In this document: positions 50,865-60,032 of the stretch, piece after piece
Numbering within the stretch: the first letter of the stretch is position 1
Layout of the letters: every line of letters starts with the position of its first letter
From: Peribacillus folii
GTDB taxonomy: Bacteria; Bacillota; Bacilli; Bacillales; DSM-1321
Direction of reading: 5' to 3'
NCBI RefSeq assembly: GCF_030271255.1
Contig: NZ_JASJOM010000002.1
Location: 248,001 to 312,000 of the forward strand
DNA: 64,000 bases
The notes under the pieces: generated by a model
Seen by the model: only the letters and a program-made list of their open reading frames with translations
What the model was told of the DNA's origin: nothing
Database searches by the model: none
Position numbers and translations under genes: made by a program

Positions 50865-51311
50865 ATGAATATTAAATTAACGAATATACCCCGTTTCATG
50901 CAGTCAGAAATCGAACAGCTTCAGGCAAGCCTATCTCCTCTGTTGAAGAAAAATATGAGATACGGCATTTTATCGACTGTAATGATCGGTTTTTCCGTGA
51001 TCAATCTTTTTTTCCTTTTATTCAATAATGAAACATTATCGATTTCCAATATAGCACTAGGCCTCTATTCATTGATTGGAGCGATCGGTTTCGCTCTATT
51101 AAAAGAAAATAAGCACAACCAAAAAGAAATCGCGAAACTGAGCCGGAATTATATGCTGGAGAGGATGAAGAAAAGCCGTTATGTAACGGATGTTAGGAAA
51201 AGTAATTACTATAAAAAGATGAATGACGAGCCGCTTTTTGCCATGAATGTGTTTTTTGAATTCCTAGCGGAGGAACAGCAACGGAAGGAACGGTCCTTCA
51301 ATCAAGAATAA
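50865..51311 (+). CDS. ywnF: YwnF-like membrane protein (DUF5392-like)
   Basis: A 148-residue protein with a polar N-terminus, two membrane helices (YGILSTVMIGFSVINLFFLLF and ISNIALGLYSLIGAIGFALL), and a basic cytoplasmic tail (KHNQKEIAKLSRNYMLERMKK, ending in a mixed-charge helix). The layout and the VTDVRKSNYYKKMNDEPLFAMNVFFEFL stretch recall YwnF of Bacillus. AAGGAGG precedes the ATG. Monocistronic with its own terminators downstream. Function unknown. Confidence 0.65.
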   Translation: MNIKLTNIPRFMQSEIEQLQASLSPLLKKNMRYGILSTVMIGFSVINLFFLLFNNETLSISNIALGLYSLIGAIGFALLKENKHNQKEIAKLSRNYMLERMKKSRYVTDVRKSNYYKKMNDEPLFAMNVFFEFLAEEQQRKERSFNQE

Positions 51312-51320
51312 TAAAGGCTA

Positions 51321-51351
51321 AGACCCCTTCATCAACATCAGAAGGGGTCTT
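51321..51351 (+). terminator. Hairpin after the ywnF-like gene
   Basis: AGACCCCTTC pairs with GAAGGGGTCT around a ten-base loop, 9 bases after the stop codon. The U-tract is weak. Confidence 0.6.
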
Positions 51352-51387
51352 CAGGCATTCGCTTTAAATGGTCACATAGACAAACTT

Positions 51388-51419
51388 AAGCCCCCTCATG
51401 AACGGACAAGGGGGCTTTT
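51388..51419. terminator. Terminator between the ywnF-like and YflT-type genes
   Basis: AAGCCCCCT pairs with AGGGGGCTT, followed by TTC on the plus strand and AAGTTTG on the minus; it lies at the 3' end of two convergent genes. Confidence 0.7.
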
Positions 51420-51428
51420 CACTTATAG

Positions 51429-51872
51429 TCATTCACTTAAAACGGGATCGGCAATCACAAGGATTTTGCCTGCTTTGATATCTTCCACATATTGATCGAC
51501 TTCCGTTTCCTCTAATCCCATATCCAATAATGGCTTCCTTAAGCCGCCTGCTCCTGAGGCTGCCCCAGCTGCAGCTCCGCCAAATGTAGCGAATATCGGA
51601 CCCGCAGCCAGGATCGGTCCTATTCCCGGTACAGCCAATGCACTCATTCCTATCACCAGACCCGTCAATCCGACAGCCCCGCCTGCTGCTGCGCCTGCGA
51701 CTAAGCCATCAGTCCTTGTTGGGCTGACTTCCTCGGCTTCATCCGGCAATTTGTCAATATTTTTGGCTATGATAGAGATTTGATCGGAAGTGTATCCTTG
51801 CTGCTTTAAATTCTCGACTGCTGAAGTCGCATCCAATTCATTTTCATATATTGCTATAAACCTCTTGTCCAT
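51429..51872 (-). CDS. YflT-domain general stress protein
   Basis: A 147-residue protein with the YflT/heat-induced-stress domain at the N-terminus (FIAIYENELDATSAVENLKQQGYTSDQISIIAKN) and a glycine/alanine-rich hydrophobic hairpin (GLVAGAAAGGAVGLTGLVIG, GAAAGAASGAGG) that may insert in the membrane. Bacillus members are general stress proteins of the SigB regulon. A SigB-type promoter is present 35-60 bases before the start. The molecular function is not known. Confidence 0.8.
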   Translation of the reverse strand: MDKRFIAIYENELDATSAVENLKQQGYTSDQISIIAKNIDKLPDEAEEVSPTRTDGLVAGAAAGGAVGLTGLVIGMSALAVPGIGPILAAGPIFATFGGAAAGAASGAGGLRKPLLDMGLEETEVDQYVEDIKAGKILVIADPVLSE

Positions 51873-51906
51873 GGTATCTGCTCCTTTAAAAGTAATGTAC
51901 TATACA

Positions 51907-51932
51907 ATACCCCTAATTGAGCAATCCTAACC
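51907..51932 (-). promoter_or_regulatory. Candidate SigB promoter of the YflT-type gene
   Basis: On the minus strand GGTTAG (51932-51927), 14 bases, then GGGTAT (51912-51907). The -10 equals the SigB consensus; the -35 differs from GTTTAA at two positions. Confidence 0.6.
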
Positions 51933-51952
51933 TTTCAAGCAAAAAATGCATT

Positions 51953-53200
51953 TCACTCCCGGATTTGACCCTGTCCATATATGAAATACTTGCTTGATGT
52001 CATGGCGGTCAAGCCCATGGGTCCACGCGCATGAAGTTTTTGTGTTGAAATGCCGATTTCTGCACCGTAACCGAATTCAAATCCGTCGGTAAAGCGGGTG
52101 GAGGCATTATGATAAACTGCTGCCGCATCCACTTTATTTAAAAATAAGGAAGCAGTATGTTCATCTTTTGTGAGAATCGCTTCAGAATGTTTCGTACCGT
52201 AGCGGTTGATGTGTTCGATGGCTTCGGGAGCTTCTCCCACAATTTTCACACTGATTTTTAAGGCTAAATATTCATTTGACCAATCTTCCTCCGTAGCAGC
52301 TTGCGCTTTCGGAAAGGCTAGGCAAACCTCATCATCGCCAAATATTTCAATGCCAGCTTCATCGAGAAGCGTCAGTAAGCGTCCCCCATTTTCTTCAAAC
52401 CATTTTTCATGTATAAGAAGGCTTTCGATTGCATTGCATACGGATGGACGCTGTGTTTTACCGTTTAAAACAACCCTCTCGACCATGGCGATATCTGCGG
52501 TCTCGTCGATGAAAATATGGCAATTGCCTGCTCCTGTTTCAAGGACGGGAACAGTGGATTCCTTAATGACCGTTTCGATTAAATTCTTACCGCCCCGGGG
52601 AATCAAGACATCTAAATACTCATGAAGATGGAAAAGCTCCTTTGCAGTTTCACGGCTCGTATCCTCGATCAGCTGTACAGCTCCCACAGGAACCTCCGTT
52701 TTCGCCAGGGCCCTATGGATGGAGGAAACCAAAGCCATATTGGAATGCCTCGCGGAAGAGCTTCCCCTTAATAGGACGGCATTACCCGTTTTCAATGATA
52801 AAGTGGCAGCATCGATGGTCACGTTCGGCCTTGCTTCATAAATCATCCCAATCACACCGATTGGCACGCGCAGCTTTTTAATCAATAAACCGTTTTCTTT
52901 TTTGATCGTCTCCAATGTTTCGCCAATAGGATCTTTCAATTCAATTAACAGCCTGATTGCGGCAGCCATACTATCAATTCGTGCACCATTTAACATGATT
53001 CGATCTAAAATTGATTCATTCAAGCCTTTTTTACGGCCTTCCTCAAGATCTTTTTGGTTTTCAATCAATAAACTTTCTTTATCGTTTACTAACTGCTCTG
53101 CTATTTTCTCGAGTGCCTCATTTTTCTTTTCCGTTGTCAAACCGATTAGATGATAACTGGCCGCTTTCGCTGCCTTTCCTTTCGCCATCACTTCACTCAT
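51953..53200 (-). CDS. proA: Glutamate-5-semialdehyde dehydrogenase ProA
   Basis: A 415-residue gamma-glutamyl phosphate reductase. [40 protein letters not shown] and the catalytic cysteine in [15 protein letters not shown] are present, with [22 protein letters not shown] near the C-terminus. It reduces gamma-glutamyl phosphate to glutamate semialdehyde in proline synthesis. It follows proB by 39 bases in the usual proBA operon, under the T-box upstream of proB. Confidence 0.97.
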   Translation of the reverse strand: MSEVMAKGKAAKAASYHLIGLTTEKKNEALEKIAEQLVNDKESLLIENQKDLEEGRKKGLNESILDRIMLNGARIDSMAAAIRLLIELKDPIGETLETIKKENGLLIKKLRVPIGVIGMIYEARPNVTIDAATLSLKTGNAVLLRGSSSARHSNMALVSSIHRALAKTEVPVGAVQLIEDTSRETAKELFHLHEYLDVLIPRGGKNLIETVIKESTVPVLETGAGNCHIFIDETADIAMVERVVLNGKTQRPSVCNAIESLLIHEKWFEENGGRLLTLLDEAGIEIFGDDEVCLAFPKAQAATEEDWSNEYLALKISVKIVGEAPEAIEHINRYGTKHSEAILTKDEHTASLFLNKVDAAAVYHNASTRFTDGFEFGYGAEIGISTQKLHARGPMGLTAMTSSKYFIYGQGQIRE

Positions 53201-53239
53201 TCAATTGCCCCCTTCTCCTGCTTCAGATTGGTTTTTAAA

Positions 53240-54328
53240 CTATGCCTTCACCCATTTATCACGGTGGATGACCTCGATGGATGTAATCACTAGCTCGGTT
53301 GTACGCTTGCCCATGGCCTGTTTTAATTCCTCATCGGAATAAAGGACCTCACCGCGGCCCAATAATCCGTTAGCACCAAATACTTCGACGACGTCACCCT
53401 TGTTAAAAACGCCTTTTATTTCATAAATCCCTGCAGGCAATAGACTGCTGCCATTCGAAACCAAGGCACGTTCGGCGCCTTCATCAACGAAGATTTTTCC
53501 GGAAACCTGTGAATGAAGGGAGATCCATTGCTTGTTTTTCGTTACGGTCGTCAACACATCATTTCCGATGTATGTGCCGTCCCCTCTGCCCTCAAGGATC
53601 GTGAGGAGTTTTTCCCTACCCTCTCCAGATCCGATGAATGTTTTCACCCCAAGTGAAAGTGCTGTCTGGGCTGCAATCAGTTTCGACTTCATTCCCCCCG
53701 TACCTACATTGGAGCCGGCGCCTTTTGCCATCTGCAATAAGTCTTCCGTCACTTCGGAAAGCTTATCGAACCGTTTAGCCTCCGGATTAGTATGTGGATT
53801 GGCATCATAGAGACCATTGATATCGGTTAAAATGATCAAGTGGTTGGCGTGGACCAAGCCGCTCACTAAAGCGGAGAGCATATCATTATCACCGAAAGTC
53901 AGCTCTTCGACAGATACTGTATCATTTTCATTGATGATCGGAAGGATGCCGCGTTCAAGCAATTCCATTAATGTTGCATAAGCGTTTTTGTATCGGTCTT
54001 TTTTCGAAAAATCTTTGCGGGTCAACAAAATCTGTGCCGGCACGATACCAAACTGCCCCAGCTGTTCCATATACGACTGAATCAGCAAGCTTTGCCCCAC
54101 GGCCGCTGCCGCTTGCTTCCCTTTGAGCGTAACGGGTCTTGTCGGATATCCGAGCTTACGAAATCCAGTAGCTACAGCACCTGATGAAACAAGGACCACT
54201 TCATGTCCGGCTTTCCTTAAAGCCGCCACTGCCTGAATATGATCGGAAAATTTGCTTTGGTCGATTTCACCTTGTGAGTTGGTTAAAGAACTACTACCTA
54301 TCTTAACTACGATGCGTTTCTTTTCCAT
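53240..54328 (-). CDS. proB: Glutamate 5-kinase ProB with PUA domain
   Basis: A 362-residue kinase: amino-acid kinase domain ([64 protein letters not shown]) and a C-terminal PUA domain from about residue 275. It makes gamma-glutamyl phosphate, the first and usually feedback-inhibited step of proline synthesis. GAGGAC lies before the start. The leader is a T-box riboswitch, so expression rises when proline tRNA is uncharged. Confidence 0.97.
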   Translation of the reverse strand: MEKKRIVVKIGSSSLTNSQGEIDQSKFSDHIQAVAALRKAGHEVVLVSSGAVATGFRKLGYPTRPVTLKGKQAAAAVGQSLLIQSYMEQLGQFGIVPAQILLTRKDFSKKDRYKNAYATLMELLERGILPIINENDTVSVEELTFGDNDMLSALVSGLVHANHLIILTDINGLYDANPHTNPEAKRFDKLSEVTEDLLQMAKGAGSNVGTGGMKSKLIAAQTALSLGVKTFIGSGEGREKLLTILEGRGDGTYIGNDVLTTVTKNKQWISLHSQVSGKIFVDEGAERALVSNGSSLLPAGIYEIKGVFNKGDVVEVFGANGLLGRGEVLYSDEELKQAMGKRTTELVITSIEVIHRDKWVKA

Positions 54329-54361
54329 CGATTCTGTCCTCCAGTAAATATCTTAACCATG

Positions 54362-54595
54362 AAAAAAAGCCCTTTTCATCCTCAAAATAAGGACGAAAAG
54401 GGCTGCTCTCCGTGGTACCACCTTCATTGAATGCAAGTTTCATGCATTCCACTTTGCCTGATAACGCCAGGGTTTGCGCCTATGTGTTGCATAGGACTCA
54501 AGAAGCAGGTTCTGCGCTTTCCTGTCGCGGGTCTTCCAGCAAATGACGCCGCTCTCTGTCACAGTCATGTATCGCATACTAATCTTCTCTCAACG
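54362..54595 (-). ncRNA. T-box riboswitch (proline) upstream of proBA
   Basis: On the minus strand the T-box bulge sequence GGTGGTACCACGG (54422-54410) is exact and is followed by a terminator, AGCCCTTTTC with GAAAAGGGCT and seven T (54404-54362). The 5' part forms stem I, closed by AGAAG and CTTCT; its 3' side has GAACCTGC, where CCT (54509-54507) reads as a proline specifier codon. Uncharged tRNA-Pro would favour the antiterminator and proBA transcription. Confidence 0.92.
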
Positions 54596-54611
54596 TTCAT
54601 GGTTTTAATAT

Positions 54612-54640
54612 AGTATGCAAAATTATCTTCTTGATGTCAA
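54612..54640 (-). promoter_or_regulatory. Promoter of the proBA T-box operon
   Basis: TTGACA (54640-54635) and CATACT (54617-54612) are 17 bases apart on the minus strand, 15-20 bases upstream of the T-box stem I. Confidence 0.65.
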
Positions 54641-54665
54641 CAACATTCCTTGCATCAGGAAGTTC

Positions 54666-55874
54666 TTAAAGCGCCATGGCAGGACCGAAGAACTCATAGT
54701 GAATCCGATCAGGGTTAACCCCTAACTCCTTCAGGCAAGTGATGATCGCTTTCATGAAAGGAACAGGCCCGCAAATATAATAGTCCGCTTCAGGCATTAG
54801 ATGGGAGCTCAATAGTTCCTTATCCATGTATCCTTCCTTCACAAAATGTTGCAGCTGCTTATCCTCGTCATCCGGATTTTTAAACACGAACGATAATTGA
54901 TAGTTAATAAGCTTCTGTGCTAGGTCCGTCAGTTCGCTTCTGAACGGCTGCATTTTGCCATTATCGGTTGCATGCAAGAAGTGGATTTCACGTTCGGGCA
55001 TTTGATCGGCAACTGCATGGACCATGCTCATGAAAGGAGTGATCCCGACGCCGCCGGCCAAGAAGATGACAGGTGTCCTTTTTTCCAGGTCGATGGTGAA
55101 ATCACCTGCAGGAGCGGTCAATTCAAGGCTGTTCCCCACCTGGATCGAATCATGCAGGAAGTTAGACACCCTGCCGTCCGGAGAGGTCCCCGGACGTTCT
55201 TTTTTGACAGAAATCCGGAAGCAGTCTTTTCCAGCCGCATCCGATAAACTATATTGCCGATTGAATAGAAAGCGTTCACCAGGTATGGCGATCCGGACGG
55301 TTACATATTGACCAGGCAGGAAGGCTGGGATTCCAGCACCATCTGCCGGCTTTAAATAAAATGATGTAATGACATCGCTTTCCGGTACTTTTTTGACCAC
55401 CGTGAAAGATTTAAAGTCTGTCCAGCCCCCTTCCTGTACCGAAGCTTGGTCGTACATATCCTTTTCGATGCTAGTGAAAACTCCTGCAATGACTCCATAA
55501 GCTTCCCCCCATGCCTGGAGAATTTCCTCAGTAGCTGCTTCCTGCAATACTTCCTTGATTGCAGCCAATAAAAATTCCCCGACGATTGGGTAATGCTCTG
55601 GCTTAACGGCAAGGCTTCTATGTTTCTGCGCAATTTGTTTCACCACCGGCAATATCGTTTCGAGTTGGTCTATATTTTTCGCAGCTGCCAAAACTGTGTT
55701 GGCTAGTGCATTTTGCTGCCGCCCTTTTTTCTGGTTGGCATGATTAAAAATATTCAACAATTCAGGATGAGCTTCAAAAAGATTTTTGTAGAATAAAGTT
55801 GTGATGGTTGTACCATGTACCTCCAGTACCGGCACTGTAGATTTTATAATTTCGATTGTTTTCTGGGATAGCAT
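54666..55874 (-). CDS. hmp: Flavohemoprotein nitric oxide dioxygenase Hmp
   Basis: A 402-residue flavohemoglobin: globin domain (residues 1-140, proximal heme His in [19 protein letters not shown]), FAD domain ([17 protein letters not shown]), and NAD domain ([30 protein letters not shown]). It turns nitric oxide into nitrate. Start 55874 follows AAAGGGG; a longer reading from 55946 would run through operator sequence. It is divergent from nsrR, with two dyads between. Confidence 0.95.
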   Translation of the reverse strand: MLSQKTIEIIKSTVPVLEVHGTTITTLFYKNLFEAHPELLNIFNHANQKKGRQQNALANTVLAAAKNIDQLETILPVVKQIAQKHRSLAVKPEHYPIVGEFLLAAIKEVLQEAATEEILQAWGEAYGVIAGVFTSIEKDMYDQASVQEGGWTDFKSFTVVKKVPESDVITSFYLKPADGAGIPAFLPGQYVTVRIAIPGERFLFNRQYSLSDAAGKDCFRISVKKERPGTSPDGRVSNFLHDSIQVGNSLELTAPAGDFTIDLEKRTPVIFLAGGVGITPFMSMVHAVADQMPEREIHFLHATDNGKMQPFRSELTDLAQKLINYQLSFVFKNPDDEDKQLQHFVKEGYMDKELLSSHLMPEADYYICGPVPFMKAIITCLKELGVNPDRIHYEFFGPAMAL

Positions 55875-55893
55875 ATATAAACCCCTTTTCATA

Positions 55894-55916
55894 AACAAGT
55901 ATTTTGAATACATGTT
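55894..55916. promoter_or_regulatory. Probable NsrR operator proximal to hmp
   Basis: AACAAGTATT-TTG-AATACATGTT, symmetric at 9 of 10 positions, resembling the ATGTATT/AATACAT core of Bacillus NsrR boxes. It lies 20 bases before the hmp start. Confidence 0.6.
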
Positions 55917-55940
55917 TATAGTAGAACGAAACGATCTTAA

Positions 55941-55963
55941 AAGCAATATATAATATACATCTT
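55941..55963. promoter_or_regulatory. Second possible NsrR box in the hmp-nsrR region
   Basis: On the minus strand AAGATGTATAT followed by ATATATTGCTT across one base; 8 of 11 positions symmetric, left half identical to the consensus half AAGATGTAT. Confidence 0.5.
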
Positions 55964-56044
55964 TTAAGTTGCTATCGTTTAATGTTTATAAATTGTTCAC
56001 ATTTATGATATAGTCAAATGGGGATAGAATGTGAGGCGATAGAC

Positions 56045-56509
56045 ATGAGGTTGACGAGTTATTCCGATTACTCACTTAGAGTGTTGATTTACCTGGCTTC
56101 CCACGACCAAAGCAAATTATCGAATATAAAAGAGATTTCAGAAGTTTATCAGCTATCGAAAAATCATTTGATGAAGATCGTTCATAATCTAGGTAAATTA
56201 GGATATATCGAGACGATACGCGGGAGAAATGGCGGTTTTCGCCTGGCAAAATCGCCTGCTGCAATAAACGTCGGGGAAATTGTAAGAAAAACCGAAGAGG
56301 ATTTTTATTTGGTGGAATGTTTTAAGGATCACGACAATTGCATCATTTCTCCTGCTTGTTCATTGAAATTTGTCCTTAATGATGCTTTGGATGCTTTCCT
56401 GAAAGTCCTTGATCAATATACGATCGAAGACTTCATCGAAAATAAAGTGATGCTCAAAGCCTATTTCAATTCTGTTAAACAACACGACGAAGGGACCGAT
56501 TCTTTATGA
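56045..56509 (+). CDS. nsrR: Rrf2-family nitric oxide-sensing repressor NsrR
   Basis: A 154-residue Rrf2 protein starting MRLTSYSDYSLRVLIYLA. The helix-turn-helix contains SKNHLMKIVHNLGKLGYIETIRGRNGGF. Three cysteines at 92, 99 and 105 (ECFKDHDNCIISPACSLKF) are the iron-sulfur cluster ligands of NsrR. It loses DNA affinity on exposure to NO. Start 56045 has GAGGCGA in front; the upstream start at 56018 is not conserved. The divergent hmp gene is the standard target. Confidence 0.92.
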   Translation: MRLTSYSDYSLRVLIYLASHDQSKLSNIKEISEVYQLSKNHLMKIVHNLGKLGYIETIRGRNGGFRLAKSPAAINVGEIVRKTEEDFYLVECFKDHDNCIISPACSLKFVLNDALDAFLKVLDQYTIEDFIENKVMLKAYFNSVKQHDEGTDSL

Positions 56510-56520
56510 TCGGTCTCTTT
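56494..56520 (+). terminator. Terminator of nsrR
   Basis: GACCGAT pairs with ATCGGTC, then CTCTTTTTTC. The hairpin overlaps the last codons of nsrR. Confidence 0.8.
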
Positions 56521-56522
56521 TT

Positions 56523-57521
56523 TCATGACCCAATAATCCGTTCGATGCTGCAACCCTCTTCCATTCTCAAGTCTACGATCCCTGTTTCCGTATTCAGCAA
56601 AACTTTAAGCGGATCGTATGGATTGATCATGATGATCTTCCCCGTTTGCTGATTGGTCAGCAGGACCTCTTTCCCTACCAAGGTCGACGTCAACTGAGTT
56701 ACAAACCCAAGCAGGATTTCCGGGTTGAATTTATCGAACATATCACGGTTCATTTGCTCAATCACCTTATGAAATGGCATCGCTTGATGATATACACGGT
56801 TGGATGACATGGCATGGAATACATCGGCTATAGCCACGATTTTCGCATGAGGATGAATATCATTTCCCTCCAGTTTTAATGGATACCCCTTCCCATTTTC
56901 CCTTTCATGATGCTGAAGGGCTGATAATGCAACCGACGGAGGCAACCCAGGAATATCTTTAAGCAATTCATACCCATAGATCGTATGGCGCTTCATTTCC
57001 TCATACTCGGCAGCTGTCAATTTCCCCCATTTTTCCAATATACTCTCAGGAATTTTTGTTTTACCTACATCATGCAAGGTGGCGGCCAAAGTCAGGGCTG
57101 AAAGATTTTTTTGGGAAAATCCAAGCTGCCTCCCAATGTAAGTGGCAATGATTCCAACACCAATATTATGGCTGTAAGTGTATTCACTGCCCGCTTTCAA
57201 TTGCTCGAACAGATAATGGATATCAGGATTTTTGGCAGATTCCAGAATGACAGGTGCAATATCCATTTGGATTGTCTGGAGCACTTCAAGCTGCATATAT
57301 CCATTGTTGCGAATATCTTGCAAAAGGTCTTTCATTTGAAAGCAGGCTTCGCTAATTTTTTTATTGATATCCACATTTGGCAATGCTTGATATTCGCTAT
57401 AGGACGATCGGCAATCTTCGCCATTCTCCAATTGTGCCATCATGATATCAATTTCAGGAATGGTAAGAGGCGGAAACGCTTTGTTATTCAGCTTCCCTTT
57501 TCTATTTTTCAATGTCCTCAC
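56523..57521 (-). CDS. HD-GYP domain protein, probable cyclic-di-GMP phosphodiesterase
   Basis: A 332-residue protein with a helical N-terminal region of about 110 residues and a C-terminal HD-GYP domain: YTYSHNIGVG, ATLHDVGKTKIPESILEKWGKLTAAEYEEMKRHTIYG, LQHHERENGKGYPLKLEG and IVAIADVFHAMSSNRVYHQAM. The His-Asp metal pair and the GYP element are all present, so activity on cyclic dinucleotides is likely. The start is uncertain: GTG at 57521 has a weak site, while TTG at 57512 has GTGAGG 3 bases upstream. No sensor domain is recognised. Confidence 0.85.
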   Translation of the reverse strand: MRTLKNRKGKLNNKAFPPLTIPEIDIMMAQLENGEDCRSSYSEYQALPNVDINKKISEACFQMKDLLQDIRNNGYMQLEVLQTIQMDIAPVILESAKNPDIHYLFEQLKAGSEYTYSHNIGVGIIATYIGRQLGFSQKNLSALTLAATLHDVGKTKIPESILEKWGKLTAAEYEEMKRHTIYGYELLKDIPGLPPSVALSALQHHERENGKGYPLKLEGNDIHPHAKIVAIADVFHAMSSNRVYHQAMPFHKVIEQMNRDMFDKFNPEILLGFVTQLTSTLVGKEVLLTNQQTGKIIMINPYDPLKVLLNTETGIVDLRMEEGCSIERIIGS

Positions 57522-57596
57522 ACTTTTCTCTATTTTTTACTTATAATACCACACCCTTGGTGAACTTGCAGAATATTTTGCCTTACTTTTAAAGGC

Positions 57597-57782
57597 TTAC
57601 AACTGGCCTTTAAGTTCGTTGCCCAACTCCTTTAGCTTTTCACCAACGGTACATTCGGAAATACAGAACTTATGGGCGTAAGAGCGCCCCTTTTCTTTCC
57701 GGAAATGTTTCCGCAAAAAGCAATCTTGGCAGAAAGAAGTGAGAACGTCTTCAACTTCCTCATATATTTTTTTCCTATTCAT
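57597..57782 (-). CDS. ypeQ: YpeQ-like zinc-finger small protein
   Basis: A 61-residue protein with four cysteines in two pairs (SFCQDCFLRKHF and FCISECTVGEKL) and a His between, typical of the small zinc-finger proteins encoded next to YpeP in Bacillus. The ATG overlaps the TGA stop of the ypeP-like gene by the shared ATGA, so it is translationally coupled. Role unknown; perhaps an accessory to the RNase H-like partner. Confidence 0.75.
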   Translation of the reverse strand: MNRKKIYEEVEDVLTSFCQDCFLRKHFRKEKGRSYAHKFCISECTVGEKLKELGNELKGQL

Positions 57783-58447
57783 TGTTGATATGGCTCCTTT
57801 GACCCTGCAATTTCTGATTTGCTGAAAATGTCCTTTCCCTCGAGAGCAAGGGTTGCCAGTCGATCGGCTTCTTGATTATCCTTTCGCGCGATTGGCTTAT
57901 ATACAGGAATGATCTTTAATTTATCAAGCTTTGCTTCAATGCGGTCCAGCCATTTATTCAGGTTTTCTTCCATACATGGCCAATCTCCTGAAAGTTGATT
58001 CAATACAACCAACGAATCCCCTTTGAATACACAGCTTTGGTGATGGACCCCAAGTTCATCAAGTTGCCTGAGTGCTTCATGAAACGCAGCATATTCCGCT
58101 TCATTATTGGAATCCAATTGCTCCAATTTTAGATTGGAGCGTAAACGCCAGGATTTTTTGCCTTGGCGAAAGTATATCGCAACTCCGATTCCAGCGAGGC
58201 CTTCTTGTTTTTGATGTCCGCCATCAAAAAAAACCGTCACATCTTGCGGTTCTTCTTCCACTTCCGTCAAGAGTTTCTTTAACTCCTTCTTCGTCCATGC
58301 TGTATCGAATTCATCCTTGTATTCGACCTCCTTCAGCCTGCCTGCTTTTTCAAGGTCTTCTGTTATGACCAGTGCAGTGCCGGCTTCAAGCCAATCCGAT
58401 ACGAAAACGGCAGATGGCTTTTTGGAGGCATGATAGGTCCATTGCAT
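57779..58447 (-). CDS. ypeP: RNase H-fold protein, YpeP-like
   Basis: A 222-residue protein. The N-terminal part (MQWTYHASKKPSAVFVSDWLEAGTALVITEDLEKAGR) resembles a small nucleic-acid-binding module, and from about residue 80 an RNase H domain follows with acidic residues in TVFFDGGHQ, NNEAEYAAFHEAL, FKGDSLVVLNQL and NQEADRLATLA. All four positions are filled, so nuclease activity is plausible. ATG 58447 has GAAGG upstream and is preferred to 58480. Overlaps ypeQ. Confidence 0.8.
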   Translation of the reverse strand: MQWTYHASKKPSAVFVSDWLEAGTALVITEDLEKAGRLKEVEYKDEFDTAWTKKELKKLLTEVEEEPQDVTVFFDGGHQKQEGLAGIGVAIYFRQGKKSWRLRSNLKLEQLDSNNEAEYAAFHEALRQLDELGVHHQSCVFKGDSLVVLNQLSGDWPCMEENLNKWLDRIEAKLDKLKIIPVYKPIARKDNQEADRLATLALEGKDIFSKSEIAGSKEPYQQ

Positions 58448-58672
58448 AATAACCTTCAATGATTTCCAGCTCCTTATCATCTCAATGTCCTAAGTACAGT
58501 CGTATAATATTCATATCTGTTTTTCGTATATCATTTATAATATAATGTAGTGGAGTTTATACATTCGTACTATTATAATCCCCATATTAGCCTGAAATTC
58601 TCTGTTTCAATCTTATTTTTTACATTCACTAAATCCAATGGCGATAGCTGCTGCAGAGGGAGGAAAAACAGC

Positions 58673-59086
58673 ATGATAGAAGTATATATCGATGGTGCCA
58701 GCGCAGGCAACCCGGGGCCAAGCGGCGCCGGTGTCTTCATAAATAATAACGGCGTCATCGAGCGTCATTCCATTCCGCTAGGAATCATGGAGAACCACGA
58801 AGCAGAATATCATGCTTTGATTAAGGCATTGGAAATTTGTGTTGCCAAAAAATATGGTGTCGTTTCTTTTCGAACGGATTCGCAAGCCATCAACCAGGCC
58901 ATTGAAAAGGAATTTGCCAAAAAAAAGTATGCCCTTTTACTTGAACGGGCGCTTGAGCTTTCTGCCAATCTTGAGTTATTTTTCATGAAATGGATTCCTA
59001 GTATGGAAAATAAATCCGCCGATGAGTTGGCTAGACGGGCCATTCGCTTGAATCGGATTGAGGGTGCACATGACCAAGACTGCTGA
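58673..59086 (+). CDS. ypdQ: RNase HI family protein, YpdQ-like
   Basis: A 137-residue single-domain RNase H. Catalytic acids appear in IEVYIDGASAGNPGPSGAG, ENHEAEYHALIKALE, FRTDSQAINQAI and NKSADELARRA. GGGAGG precedes the ATG; longer readings from 58550 are not conserved-looking. It is divergent from ypeP and overlaps the following transporter gene by 17 bases. Two RNase H-type proteins so close together suggest a joint history; specificity for RNA-DNA hybrids is likely. Confidence 0.85.
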   Translation: MIEVYIDGASAGNPGPSGAGVFINNNGVIERHSIPLGIMENHEAEYHALIKALEICVAKKYGVVSFRTDSQAINQAIEKEFAKKKYALLLERALELSANLELFFMKWIPSMENKSADELARRAIRLNRIEGAHDQDC

Positions 59087-59981
59087 TCTTTCACTCTTAT
59101 TCGTTGTATTCATCTGGGGAGTCACGTTTGTCATGGTTCAAAACGCCCTATCTTTTCTTGAGCCGTTCACATTTAATGCCGTCCGTTTTTCCTTGGCCTT
59201 CTTATTCTTGCTCATCCCATATTGGTGTACCGTAAAACAAAGGCAAAAAACAGGCGATAAAGGTCTATTATTAGCTGGAATTCATATTGGGGTTTGGCTT
59301 TTTCTGGGGTATGGGTTTCAAACGGTCGGGTTAAATTACACGACTCCTGCGAAGACAGGCTTCATAACAGGGTTAAGTGTCATCATGGTCCCAGTATTTT
59401 CGCTTCTCCTTTTAAAGCATAAGCTTTCCCGTCCAACCATAATAGGTGTCGGTTCCGCAACTGTCGGGCTTTACTTGATGACCTTCGCTGACCGATCGAC
59501 CATGAATATCGGTGATTTACTGGTATTTTTATGCGCAATAAGTTTTGCGATGCAAATCATCACTACAGCCAGGTACGCCAAAAGCATGCCTGCTTTACCG
59601 TTGACGCTGATCCAGCTTTCAACAGTTTCATTATTATCCTTTTCGTCAGCCTTCATTTTCAATGAAGATCATTCCGTCATCTTCAGGCCATCAGTCATGC
59701 TGCAGAAAGACGTTTGGACTGCTTTATTGGTGACAGCAGCTCTTGCCACCGCATTCGCTTTCTTTGCCCAAACCTTTTTTCAGGCCTATACGACACCGAC
59801 AAGGGTCGCACTGATCTTTTCGATGGAACCTGTCTTTGCAGCGTTATCCTCCTACATCTTGATAGGGGAAAAATTGACTTTGTCTTCCCTTATCGGCTGT
59901 GCTCTCATTTTCTTGGGAATGATACTCGCTGAGCTGCCGTCAAGGCGGAGGAAAATGAAGATATCCCAGGATATTTCCTGA
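59070..59981 (+). CDS. EamA-family (DMT) transporter
   Basis: A 303-residue transporter with ten hydrophobic helices in two EamA repeats. FVVFIWGVTFVMVQNAL, FNAVRFSLAFLFLLIPY, FQTVGLNYTTPAKTGFITGLSVIMVP and TPTRVALIFSMEPVFAALSSYILIGEKL are typical. Start 59070 follows GAGGGTG; it overlaps ypdQ and is co-transcribed. The family exports or imports small metabolites; substrate unknown. Confidence 0.85.
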   Translation: MTKTADLSLLFVVFIWGVTFVMVQNALSFLEPFTFNAVRFSLAFLFLLIPYWCTVKQRQKTGDKGLLLAGIHIGVWLFLGYGFQTVGLNYTTPAKTGFITGLSVIMVPVFSLLLLKHKLSRPTIIGVGSATVGLYLMTFADRSTMNIGDLLVFLCAISFAMQIITTARYAKSMPALPLTLIQLSTVSLLSFSSAFIFNEDHSVIFRPSVMLQKDVWTALLVTAALATAFAFFAQTFFQAYTTPTRVALIFSMEPVFAALSSYILIGEKLTLSSLIGCALIFLGMILAELPSRRRKMKISQDIS

Positions 59982-59989
59982 CACTACAT

Positions 59990-60032
59990 AAAATAAATCG
60001 GACTTCTGCTTGAAGGAAGTCCGATTTATTTT
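59990..60032. terminator. Bidirectional terminator after the EamA gene
   Basis: AAATAAATCGGACTTC pairs with GAAGTCCGATTTATTT around nine bases; the T-rich ends give U-tracts on both strands. It overlaps the last codons of the convergent 97-residue gene. Confidence 0.85.
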
